Source: DASQYE01 sp035940775 (GTDB taxonomy: Bacteria > Acidobacteriota > Blastocatellia > Pyrinomonadales > Pyrinomonadaceae). From it: DNA of 64,000 nucleotides. Location of the stretch: NCBI GenBank assembly GCA_035940775.1, contig DASZEN010000004.1, forward strand, positions 62,001-126,000, written 5' to 3'. Within the stretch, counting starts at the first letter, position 1. Every line of letters starts with the position of its first letter. A program made the position numbers and the translations under genes. A model generated the notes under the pieces. It was not told the DNA's origin. It worked only from the letters and a program-made list of their open reading frames with translations, and made no database searches. This document shows positions 53,488 through 61,704 of the stretch, piece after piece.

Positions 53488-54438
53488 TTAGTGCCCCGTT
53501 GGCGACGCGCTGGCCGTTGGCGACGGCGTCGCTGTTGTCGTCGTGGTCGTCACGGTCGTCGTGCTGCTGCCCTGCGTATTCATGTTGGTCAGGAGCGCCT
53601 TGATGACGGCGGCGCCCGTGTTCGTCAGCACATCTATCTGCTGGCGCACCTGTTGGGGCGTGACCTGGCTGTAATCCTTCGGGACTTCAAACATCGCCGC
53701 GTCCACGTCCGTCTTGATATCGCGCATCTCGGCGACGATACGGACGCCTTTGACGCCCTCGACGCTGCCGGTGGCGGCGCTCGAAAGGATTGCGCGAAGC
53801 GGGAGCCCCGTCTCTTTGTCGACGAAGACGAAGGCTTCGGATTGAACATTACCGGCCTGCGTTCCCGTCTGCGTCGTATTCGCGTAGCGATACTTCTCGG
53901 CCGCGCGGCCGTTCAAAGTCTCTTCGCCGACGCGCTCGTAACCGCGCTGCTTCTCCAGAAACTTGACGATCTGGCCCGGCGTCATTAGACGTTGAATCTC
54001 GAAGCCGGTCGCCTCCGGCGTCAGCTCCGCATACTGTTTGCGCGTCGGAGAGATGACGTAATGCTTATCGGCGCTGTCTATGTAGACGAGCTGTTCGTTG
54101 TTCGGAAGCTTGAAGGAGAGGCGTTGCTGTTGGCCGTTGCGCGCGACATCGGCCGAAAGCGTCGGAACAGCTATGGCCTTGTCGCCCCCTTCCGTTTCGG
54201 CTGTGAAGACGAGCGTGGCGCTATACTTCTCGGGCTCGCGCGCGTTGATGACCGAGCCCGCCGGGACGGCCGTCGTGATCTGGTTGGCGTTGGCGCCCGC
54301 CGTATTGGCGTTCGAGGTGTTCGAGTTGGTGTTTGTATTCGTCACAGCCGCTTGCTGGCACGCGCTGGCGGCGAGAGCGAGCAGGGCGATCAAGGTCAGT
54401 GAAAGACTGACGGACGATCTCAAGGCGAAGACGCGCAT
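53488..54438 (-). CDS. Lipoprotein of unknown function
   Basis: A 316-residue exported lipoprotein. The signal peptide ends in the lipobox LAASAC (Cys near 28), followed by an Asn/Thr-rich linker and a beta-rich body (about 65-270; SATLVFTAETEGG, QRLSFKLPNNEQLVYIDSADKHYVISPTRKQY), resembling DUF4412-like or LolA-fold proteins. A Ser/Thr-rich tail ends the protein. The ATG at 54438 follows GAAGGAG. First gene of the unit with 52696. Confidence 0.8.
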   Translation of the reverse strand: MRVFALRSSVSLSLTLIALLALAASACQQAAVTNTNTNSNTSNANTAGANANQITTAVPAGSVINAREPEKYSATLVFTAETEGGDKAIAVPTLSADVARNGQQQRLSFKLPNNEQLVYIDSADKHYVISPTRKQYAELTPEATGFEIQRLMTPGQIVKFLEKQRGYERVGEETLNGRAAEKYRYANTTQTGTQAGNVQSEAFVFVDKETGLPLRAILSSAATGSVEGVKGVRIVAEMRDIKTDVDAAMFEVPKDYSQVTPQQVRQQIDVLTNTGAAVIKALLTNMNTQGSSTTTVTTTTTTATPSPTASASPTGH

Positions 54439-54591
54439 AAGATAGACTCCTTCGGTCGAACGGCGTCGGGGGATTGCGCCGGGATTTTGAACTTCGGTCG
54501 AGGGAAAACGGTGGCTGGAATATAGCATGCGCGGCGCTCCGGGTCGAATGCTTTTACCGGGGCGCTTGCGCGAACACCCCTCCGGAAGATG

Positions 54592-54620
54592 TTGACTCGC
54601 CGACGGTTTTAAAGTAGAAG
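54592..54620 (+). promoter_or_regulatory. Promoter of the 54664 gene
   Basis: TTGACT and TAGAAG with a 17-base spacer; the start would be near 54627, about 37 bases before the ATG. TTAAAG and CTTTAA form an inverted repeat across the -10. Confidence 0.45.
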
Positions 54621-54663
54621 CAGATTGCTTTAACCAATCCACAACCGTCCCGAGTCAACAAAG

Positions 54664-55317
54664 ATGAAACAAATCCCCCTGCTCATCGCACTCCTGCTCA
54701 CGCTGTCGCTATGCAATATCACGGAGAGGTTCCGAAGCGGAAACGCGAATCAATCGAACTCCGGTTCCGGCTCGTCATCGAGCACCGGAGGAGGAGGAGG
54801 CTCGGCCGCGACGGGCGGCGAGCCGGTCGAACACCCTGAGCCGACCATGGCCCAGACGAAGGCGCTCGAAGGCGGGCAAACCGTCAAATGGGATCAGCAG
54901 GGCATCACCTGGACGCTGCCCGCCGGATGGAACAAACAGAACGTCGAGACGAAGATGCTCACATACGGCGCGCCGGGCAACACGGCGTTTCTGATCGCCA
55001 GCATCTCGCCGATGGGCGAAGACTTCCCCACCGACATCAGCACCAAGGCTTTCTACGACGGCGCGGTGACGCGCAAGAAGAACGGCGAGGTGGACGAGCT
55101 GCGCTATATGGAGATAGACGGCGTGACGGGCGTGCAGTTCCGCGAAGCCAATCCCGAAAAGCCGGACGACATACGCCGTCTACAATGGATCGCCTATCGA
55201 AAGTTCGCCGGGCAGACGCAGATGGTCAATCTCATCCTCTCTTCGAACGGCAAAAATTTTCCGGGCCGACAGGATGAGCTGTACGCCATTCTCTACTCTA
55301 CCAAGCTGGTTCACTAA
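54664..55317 (+). CDS. Exported hypothetical protein, possible lipoprotein
   Basis: A 217-residue exported protein. The leader ends LTLSLC, close to a lipobox but with Leu at -1, which is unusual for lipidation. A Gly/Ser-rich linker (about 25-55) precedes a folded domain (about 65-217; GGQTVKWDQQGITWTLPAGWNKQNVE) of alternating beta strands and one helix, in the PsbP-like/DUF1795 style of stress-related lipoproteins. No catalytic residues can be named. Monocistronic with a strong terminator. Confidence 0.7.
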   Translation: MKQIPLLIALLLTLSLCNITERFRSGNANQSNSGSGSSSSTGGGGGSAATGGEPVEHPEPTMAQTKALEGGQTVKWDQQGITWTLPAGWNKQNVETKMLTYGAPGNTAFLIASISPMGEDFPTDISTKAFYDGAVTRKKNGEVDELRYMEIDGVTGVQFREANPEKPDDIRRLQWIAYRKFAGQTQMVNLILSSNGKNFPGRQDELYAILYSTKLVH

Positions 55318-55364
55318 AACGGGCACTACATCAGAATCGGAGCAGCCTTCGGAAGGATCAGGAT

Positions 55365-55412
55365 AGCCATGTGATAGAAACGCAATCGCGTGTCCGTATC
55401 ACATGGCTTTTC
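55365..55412. terminator. Terminator between convergent genes
   Basis: Arms AGCCATGTGATA and TATCACATGGCT are perfectly complementary over 12 bases, with a 20-base loop and TTTCTC on the plus side. Confidence 0.7.
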
Positions 55413-55446
55413 TCGTCCCCGGCGCGCTCGCTCGCTTCAAAGGCGC

Positions 55447-56511
55447 TTATTGTCTGGTCACGTAGCTCCTGTGAATCCAGGCTTCATCTTTCTTCAGGTC
55501 GCGAGTCTCGAAGAGGATGCTCTCCTCCGCCTCGCGCGTGACCAGCTTGACGCGCGCCGTGACTCCCTTCTCCGAGGCGCGTCCTCTCTCGGCGGCGGCC
55601 AGAAAGCTTTGGATAGCCTCAGCGTTGACCTGATCGAACTGCTGGCCGCGACGCAATTCGGCGATGGCTTCGACGGCCGCTGCGCGCAGGAGTTTCGGCC
55701 AGAGCTTCTTGAAAAGCGCGCCCGAAGCATATACGTCGGCGCTGTTGACGCGGCCGTTGATGGCGAAGGCGTAACCTATAACATCCGTTTTACCCTCGAC
55801 GGCTTTGACCAGCTTTTTGATGTAGGCTTCGCGCATCTCCTGCAACTTTTTATTTTCGAGGCTGAGCTGAAGGCTCGACACGGATACTTCGGCGTTGACG
55901 GAAGCGCCTACGTTCTCGCTTATCTTATCCTGTGCCTCCGAAACCTTGTCCCAGACCGCGCCCTGCGAGCCTGAGATAGTGGCGGCGACCTTCAGGTCTT
56001 TGGTCGCGATGCGTTCGTTAGAGGTCTCGAACGTCGTGGCCGTTTCGCTTCCGCGCTTGCTCCAACGTCCCTGCTCGACGCAGAAGGCGGCGATCTGCAC
56101 GCGACCCGAACGAGGCGGCACGATCAGATCAACCGCGAGCACGCGGTCTTGCTGCCCGCCCTTCACTATATCGCCGGATTGAACAAAGATGTCCTCGTCC
56201 GCCGACTTGTTCTCAATCGCCAGCTCGTTGACATCCTTCGTCTCATAGACGACGACCTTCCGGCGCTCCATAGCCTCTTGCAGCGTCAGGATTTTCCGGC
56301 TATTGATCGTATCCTGACCGTGGATTAGAAAGATCGTGAGGTTTTCGTGCGTGTATGGCCCTGAGAGCCTGAAGTCTGCGGCTTGCGGGTTGGTTGCCTG
56401 CTTTCTGGAACCCTCCTGTTGAACCTGCGCTGCTGTCTTGAACATCGACGGCGGCGCCGCGAATACCATCCAGAGAAGCGCGATGACTATTGAAAGCGTT
56501 CGCATCTTCAT
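55447..56511 (-). CDS. Secreted ARPP-1 (DUF6569) domain protein
   Basis: A 354-residue exported protein. A signal peptide (about 1-28) precedes an ARPP-1-type domain: opening GPYTHENLTIFLIHG, LTLQEAMERRKVVVYE, NELAIENKSADEDIFVQSGDIVKGGQQDR and the CVEQGRW motif match my memory of this family. The second half is helical with charged repeats (LENKKLQEMREAYIKKLVKAVEG). Relatives are known from conserved neighbourhoods with phosphatase or rhodanese domains; here the protein stands alone. The ATG at 56511 has AGGAGGTG five bases upstream. Role unknown. Confidence 0.78.
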   Translation of the reverse strand: MKMRTLSIVIALLWMVFAAPPSMFKTAAQVQQEGSRKQATNPQAADFRLSGPYTHENLTIFLIHGQDTINSRKILTLQEAMERRKVVVYETKDVNELAIENKSADEDIFVQSGDIVKGGQQDRVLAVDLIVPPRSGRVQIAAFCVEQGRWSKRGSETATTFETSNERIATKDLKVAATISGSQGAVWDKVSEAQDKISENVGASVNAEVSVSSLQLSLENKKLQEMREAYIKKLVKAVEGKTDVIGYAFAINGRVNSADVYASGALFKKLWPKLLRAAAVEAIAELRRGQQFDQVNAEAIQSFLAAAERGRASEKGVTARVKLVTREAEESILFETRDLKKDEAWIHRSYVTRQ

Positions 56512-56712
56512 GGGTGCACCTCCTAATGAGCAACGAAAAAGGGAGGGGAGACGTTGCTTGTGTGTTTCGCACAGAGAACGAGGTGACCGCAGAGGCCATC
56601 CATGCACAAAACGCCGGAGAGACTGGTGCTTTGTTGCAACGCCGTGCGCGCATAGTTGCCCTGTGGGACGCGGCGCACCGACAATTTTGATGGAGTAATA
56701 GAGAACGGGAAG

Positions 56713-57345
56713 CTAGTCGGCCGCACCCGTGATGTAGGAAGTGGGCGCGTCGGCGTGCGGGACGAAGCAGCGACGGCAGCGCGCCTCGTACATGCCGCCC
56801 GCGCCGACCGCAACGCGCTCCTCCGAATCGAAGGTGCGCTGCGAATAGTTTGCTGGCTGGCCGCAGCGCACGCAGATGGCGTGCGTCTTTGTGATGTACT
56901 CGGCGATGGCTAAGAGCTGCGGCATCGGCTCGAAAGGCTTTCCCGTATAGTCCTGATCCAATCCGGCGATGATGACGCGCAGGCCCCTGTCGGCCAACTC
57001 GTTCGCCACCGCCACCAGTTCGTTATCGAAGAACTGCCCCTCGTCAATCCCGACGACCTCGGTGCCCGCCTCGACCCGCGAGCGCAACTCGGCGGCAGTC
57101 GCGACCGTAGAGGATTCATGGCGCATCTCCGAGTGAGAAACTATCTGGTCGTGGGCATAGCGACGGTCGATGACGGGCTTGAAGACCTGTACTTTCTGGC
57201 GCGCGATCTTGGCGCGGCGCAGACGGCGTATCAACTCCTCGGATTTGCCCGAGAACATGGAACCGGCGATCACTTCGATCCAGCCCGGCGTCGTCCGCAG
57301 GTGCGAGATATGCTCGTCATTTCCCTGTGCTGTTAATTCGTCCAT
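56713..57345 (-). CDS. tdk: Thymidine kinase
   Basis: A 210-residue cytosolic type II thymidine kinase, which phosphorylates thymidine with ATP for salvage. P-loop GSMFSGKSEEL (about 28-38), the DEGQFF catalytic Glu motif and a zinc lasso of four Cys (CVRCGQ near 160 and CRRCF near 190) are present, and the loop YEARCRRCF fits the family. It starts 18 bases after the DUF84 gene on the same strand, so the two are one operon; both deal with nucleotide pools. Confidence 0.94.
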   Translation of the reverse strand: MDELTAQGNDEHISHLRTTPGWIEVIAGSMFSGKSEELIRRLRRAKIARQKVQVFKPVIDRRYAHDQIVSHSEMRHESSTVATAAELRSRVEAGTEVVGIDEGQFFDNELVAVANELADRGLRVIIAGLDQDYTGKPFEPMPQLLAIAEYITKTHAICVRCGQPANYSQRTFDSEERVAVGAGGMYEARCRRCFVPHADAPTSYITGAAD

Positions 57346-57363
57346 CCCCGTCCGATCCTTGCA

Positions 57364-57933
57364 TCAAGTATACAGCTTCGCGTTGTAAAAGGGCGCGAAG
57401 GCGGCTATGAGCGCCGCCTCGAAACTGTGGGAGCGCGTCAACAAATCGCGCGAGAGCACGCCCCACGCTCCCTGACGGCTGCGCACATCCTGCTGGCCCG
57501 CGACCTCGTCTATGACCTCGCTCAATTCGCGCCGACCGTCGATCACGCGCCGCGCTATAAAGTCCGGGACGCTGACCGAGGGCGCAGCGCCAAAACTCCC
57601 ACGCTCGCCGTCCGTCACGTAGGCCCAGCCGCACAGAAACGTGTGCCACCGCCCGTCCATCTCAACGGAATGAAACCCGCCTTCGAGCCCCACGTAAAGC
57701 TCCGCGCCCGCCGCCTCCGCGCGGAGCAACTCGCGCACGGCTTCGGCCCTATTTAGCGCGCCCCGCATCAACTGCTCATCGGTCAGAGGCATCGCGGGCA
57801 CGCCCGTTTTCACGGGCCGCGCGATGATCGAAGCGTCTCGCCACGCCGCATCGACCGAAGCGATACTAGCGATGCTTGCGCGCAGGGCCTCGACTTTGGC
57901 GGCGCGTTCCGTGCCGAGTGCAATCTTCTTCAT
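57364..57933 (-). CDS. DUF84 nucleoside-triphosphatase (YjjX-like)
   Basis: A 189-residue protein of the DUF84/YjjX family, which hydrolyses non-canonical purine triphosphates such as ITP and XTP. Motifs: N-terminal KKIALGTERAAKVEALR with the conserved start, the GALNRAEAV helix, the VGLEGGFH turn and the VIDEVAGQQDVRSRQGAWGVLSRDLLTR stretch. It is the first gene of a two-gene unit with tdk, consistent with nucleotide salvage and cleansing. The specific substrate is not proven. Confidence 0.86.
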   Translation of the reverse strand: MKKIALGTERAAKVEALRASIASIASVDAAWRDASIIARPVKTGVPAMPLTDEQLMRGALNRAEAVRELLRAEAAGAELYVGLEGGFHSVEMDGRWHTFLCGWAYVTDGERGSFGAAPSVSVPDFIARRVIDGRRELSEVIDEVAGQQDVRSRQGAWGVLSRDLLTRSHSFEAALIAAFAPFYNAKLYT

Positions 57934-58161
57934 AACGGGCCGGAAAGTGTCTCTCTCTCGCGTGCCGTTCTATAGAGACTTGGACGCCTGCCCACCGTCC
58001 GAAAGAGCACGAACCGAGCCGAGCAGAGAAGCCCGTCGAGAGGCTATAACAGAGCGCGTGCGTGCGTCAAAGAGAACACATGGAAAGGAGGACACAGAAC
58101 AAAAGACAATAGTAATTCAGAAGCCTTTCCATGAAGGTTTCCGGCAGCCCGCACATCAGCT

Positions 58162-61100
58162 TCAGGCTGATAACTCATCCGCTAAATTTTTTGCCTTATC
58201 TCTTAGCCAGGGAGTCGGATCATTTTTTGCCCGGTCATGTAATAGCGGTAAAGTATCAGGATGCGAAGCCCAATGTTCGGCGATTGCCTGGAGAGCCAGC
58301 TCACGCACATAGTGTCTAAAGCTTCGTTGAGGGGTGCCCGCTGAAGGGTCTTTATCGTTTACAGCACGGTCATGCAATAACGGCAGGGTTTTTGCATCGT
58401 CTCGAAAGTGCCTGATTAGTGTTTGGACTGCTGCCCTGCGCACAGAATCACTTTCATCGTTAATGGCGCGGTCATGCAGTAACGGGAGAGTTTGTACCTT
58501 ATCTTTAAATCGTTCGCCTAATTCTCTGACAGCCGTTGTACGCACAGTCCAATCTTCATGTTCATCGGTGGCGATGTCATGCAATAACGGCAGGGTTTTT
58601 GCCTCGTCTCGAAAGTGTTGACTTAATGCTTTAATCGCTACGCTACGCACATACCAGCTCTCATCACCGATAGCACAATCATGCAATAACAGCAAAGTTT
58701 GTGGGTCATCGTGCCAGCCTATAGCTAAGGTGAAGGGTGTCAAAATACGATAATTTTCATCACTATGCCTTACATAACTGAGGATGATCTCATGAATTTC
58801 GTTCAAATCTTTGCCGACCCGGCCAACAAACGCTCCAAATACTTCAGCATATATCCAGGCGCTAAAGGATGGCCCAAGTCCTCTCAGCCACTTAGCCATT
58901 ACAGTTCGATGAGGCCAATTTGGGCCAATAGTTTCTATAGAGGGCATAGCTGAAGATCGTAAAAATGAATAAAGCTTAAATTTCCCACTATTCATCTCAG
59001 CGCTAAAGATTGAGCATATCGTCTCCAATAACCGCTTCGCGGATTCCGCTACAGTGCCGAGATTTCTAACTTCGCCTAAGCATTGTACAGCCAGCGCCAC
59101 GTTCCACGGTGGTTGGCTATAAGAATATTCAGACCGTGGATGACGCGCATCTTCAGACAGGAAATCAATAATCTCTCCCACGAACTTTTCATCTATCATC
59201 CCGCATATCAGGCGCAGCACCTCGTGCCAGCTACGGTCTTGCCAGTGTCCGCCGTAGACATCCTGCTTTAATTGCTCAATCGTTATCTTCTGCGTCTTCT
59301 CGAACAGGTTCACATAGGCTGTCGCGCAGAAGTATTCCAGAAACGCACGATGCACGAATCCGTAGACGTGCGCGCCGTAGAGCGAGAGTATGAAATTGCG
59401 CTCGCGGAACTGGTCTATCATCGTTCGGGCCGCCTGCGCCGCCTGTGCGGGCGGCTGGTCGTAACGCTCTCTGAGGTATCCTTCAAACTCATCCTGTAGC
59501 TGGTCGTGGTGGATATAGTTGCCCGCCAGGCCACCCGCACCGCTCTGCATTCTGTAAGCGAGGCGACGCAGCAATTCCTTCTTGTCATCTTCGCCGACGA
59601 CATCAATGTTTACGTTCTTATCTTTCAGGTGCTTGTTAATATCCCAGTGCTGAATCAATACGCTGGCGGCGTGTTCGTATAGCTTCCAGCGCTCGCGCGG
59701 CAGTTCCTGGTGCTTGCCTATGATCGCCATGATGGTCAGCAGCATCGGATTTCCGGCGAGCTGGCGTATGGAAGGGGATTCCTTGAAGGAATTGATGATG
59801 CGCTCGCGGCGCTCTCTGGCCTCGTCGGGCCGGTCGCTGAGCGCGAGCGAGTACCACTGATCGACGAAGGTGGCGACCTGTTGCTCGTCAAGGTCTTGCA
59901 GGGTGAAGTGCGTAAAGCCCGCGTCCTCCAGAATCTTGCGGCGGTAGCCGATGATGCGGCTGGTGGCGATAATGCGCGCCTTCGGGTAATCCGACGCGAA
60001 ACCGGCGATGCGACGTGCTACGGTTTCTCGCGCTTCGGGCTCGAAGATTTCGTCCAGCCCGTCAAAGATGACGACGGCGCGCCCGTCCGTTTTCAGATGA
60101 TGATGTAGAGCATCCTTATTGAGATGCCAGCCTTCGGTCTTGCCCAGGTATTGCAGGAATTCGAGGAACGTTTCGCACTTCTCATCCGCGCACAAACCCG
60201 CGTAGCTCCTCAACTCGACCAGGAGCGGCAGGTATCCGTCAAAAGCGCGCCGGAGTTTTTCATCGCCCGAATCACTGATGAGCGAAAGCAGGACGTAGCG
60301 CGACAGCGTAGACTTGCCCGAGCCCGGATCGCCAAGAATAATGGCGTGTTGATGACGTGAATCAACGACCGCGTCGAGCACGGGCCATGAAGGTTTCCCA
60401 TAGTAGACCTCGCGCGCACGCAGCGCGTCGTCTATCGTCAGGTTGGCGGGCAAATCTTCCGGGTGAATCTCTTTTTCGCGTTGGAGCTTTTCCAGCAGTT
60501 CTTTCGTCAATTCGACCGGCGGCGGATTCTCGCGGACGCTCTGCTCTACGAAGACGGAACGGAGTTGAAGTTGCAGGTACTCTTCCTTCTGTGGCGGCGT
60601 GAGCGCGTCCAGGTCGAGGCGCTGATAGCGCTTGACGAGCGCAGTGTAGTAGGCGGCGAGATCAAATTCTGGAAACAGTGTGCGGGGCGTGATGTGACCG
60701 TGCTTTTTCTCCCACGCGTGAATTGCTTCGGCGACGAGCCTGCCCAGCTCATCAGGCGACGTGAAGGGCGTGCCGGAAGAATGACGCGCGCCGAGGTCAT
60801 TGCGTAATTGTTCGATTCGCGTTTGATCTTTATCCATAAACTTGCGAGGCCAGGGCGCATCCTCACTAAGAAGGAAAATCAAACATTCTTTTCCTGAACG
60901 TGAAGCCTGACGATACTCCATCGCGGTAATGGAAAGCCCGTCAGGATTGTTATCGGCCGGAATCCAGCCATAGCGCCACGCGAAAATACCGACGTACAAA
61001 TCGCAAGCCGCCACATCCGATAGACATCTATCGAGGGGACGCTGGTCTTCGGCGACGTAATACTCCATCGCCACATCTTCATGACCCATCCTGCGCAGCA

Positions 61101-61167
61101 CAGTCCTGACCTTTTCCCTGTAGTCCCGCAGATCGAGGAAGGTTGAGGAAACGTAAACTTTAGCCAT
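58162..61167 (-). CDS. DUF4062-NACHT-HEAT protein (bacterial NLR-like, candidate antiphage)
   Basis: A 1001-residue cytoplasmic STAND ATPase. DUF4062, a TIR-like N-terminal module, covers about 1-150 (MAKVYVSSTFLDLRDYREKV; CDLYVGIFAWRYGWIP). The NACHT ATPase shows Walker A GDPGSGKST (279-287), Walker B AVVIFDGLDEI (364-374), ATSR (401-404) and a HRAFLEYFCA motif typical of the winged-helix part. Helical repeats then lead to five C-terminal HEAT-like units of about 34-45 residues with core TLPLLHDRA..D....VR..A..AL (820-1001). Proteins with this build are bacterial NLR relatives that sense phage and trigger cell suicide or arrest; this family role is known, the present one inferred. The start has GGAGGTC; a -10 TATAAT lies at 61208-61213. 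The C-terminal third is AT-rich, unlike the rest. It stands alone, between core genes. Confidence 0.9.
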   Translation of the reverse strand: MAKVYVSSTFLDLRDYREKVRTVLRRMGHEDVAMEYYVAEDQRPLDRCLSDVAACDLYVGIFAWRYGWIPADNNPDGLSITAMEYRQASRSGKECLIFLLSEDAPWPRKFMDKDQTRIEQLRNDLGARHSSGTPFTSPDELGRLVAEAIHAWEKKHGHITPRTLFPEFDLAAYYTALVKRYQRLDLDALTPPQKEEYLQLQLRSVFVEQSVRENPPPVELTKELLEKLQREKEIHPEDLPANLTIDDALRAREVYYGKPSWPVLDAVVDSRHQHAIILGDPGSGKSTLSRYVLLSLISDSGDEKLRRAFDGYLPLLVELRSYAGLCADEKCETFLEFLQYLGKTEGWHLNKDALHHHLKTDGRAVVIFDGLDEIFEPEARETVARRIAGFASDYPKARIIATSRIIGYRRKILEDAGFTHFTLQDLDEQQVATFVDQWYSLALSDRPDEARERRERIINSFKESPSIRQLAGNPMLLTIMAIIGKHQELPRERWKLYEHAASVLIQHWDINKHLKDKNVNIDVVGEDDKKELLRRLAYRMQSGAGGLAGNYIHHDQLQDEFEGYLRERYDQPPAQAAQAARTMIDQFRERNFILSLYGAHVYGFVHRAFLEYFCATAYVNLFEKTQKITIEQLKQDVYGGHWQDRSWHEVLRLICGMIDEKFVGEIIDFLSEDARHPRSEYSYSQPPWNVALAVQCLGEVRNLGTVAESAKRLLETICSIFSAEMNSGKFKLYSFLRSSAMPSIETIGPNWPHRTVMAKWLRGLGPSFSAWIYAEVFGAFVGRVGKDLNEIHEIILSYVRHSDENYRILTPFTLAIGWHDDPQTLLLLHDCAIGDESWYVRSVAIKALSQHFRDEAKTLPLLHDIATDEHEDWTVRTTAVRELGERFKDKVQTLPLLHDRAINDESDSVRRAAVQTLIRHFRDDAKTLPLLHDRAVNDKDPSAGTPQRSFRHYVRELALQAIAEHWASHPDTLPLLHDRAKNDPTPWLRDKAKNLADELSA
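58165..58710 (-). repeat. Five tandem HEAT-like repeats in the NACHT gene
   Basis: Units of 34, 35, 34, 45 and 34 residues share TLPLLHD and VR positions. Units 2 and 4 contain 41 bases differing at one position (58577-58617 and 58370-58410), 207 bases apart, exactly the sum of two units. Unit 4 carries an 11-residue insert. Confidence 0.8.
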
Positions 61168-61400
61168 CGAGAGACCTCCGTGAGGGTTCGAGCCTGATGT
61201 CGAGAGGATTATAGGCGAAATCATCAAGAGGGGCAGAGAAAAGTGCTGCCGTGCGTCAAAGGAGGCGAGCCGCGGAAGGCTTTGAAAGGAAAGCTATGGA
61301 GCGTCGTAGATATTGTTGATCTGAGGTAGAATGCGTGCCGCCCCGGAGGGCTGCCGAAGGTGGCGGACGGGTGCGCGTAATATGGTCAGGGGTAAAAGCG

Positions 61401-61541
61401 ATGCTTCCGCTCATCATAATCTCTGTTGTCGCCACTGTGGTCGCCATCGTTGCGTACCAGTACGTCATACAGAAGTATTACTGGGGCCCTAAAGGCCCGC
61501 CGAAAAAGAAGGATCGAGATAAAGACTCAAGCCGTAAGTAA
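61401..61541 (+). CDS. 46-residue single-helix membrane peptide
   Basis: Residues MLPLIIISVVATVVAIVAYQ begin a membrane helix, followed by VIQKYYWGPKGPP and a strongly basic KKKDRDKD tail. The ATG has AGGGG eight bases upstream. It is divergent from the NACHT gene, 234 bases away, which invites a link, but small helix peptides are common. The frame is open 22 codons upstream; the ATG at 61401 is better placed for the ribosome site. No family was recognised. Confidence 0.55.
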   Translation: MLPLIIISVVATVVAIVAYQYVIQKYYWGPKGPPKKKDRDKDSSRK

Positions 61542-61704
61542 GACCTCATCCAACCGCTGCTCTCACCTCGGCCTCGGTTTCCCAATAGGGCTCCAGGCCG
61601 CTCTATGACTTGCTTGACATTCCATGCGCCGCTTGCTGTAATCAAACATCCCTTATCGAAAAATGCTGCGTCGCCGATTTTTGTAATCGAGAGAGGTATC
61701 CGAA

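Noticed and set aside
58165..58710. Tandem repeats in DNA that could suggest CRISPR
   Set aside because: They are coding HEAT-like units with protein-level periodicity of 34-45 codons, not constant repeats with unique spacers.
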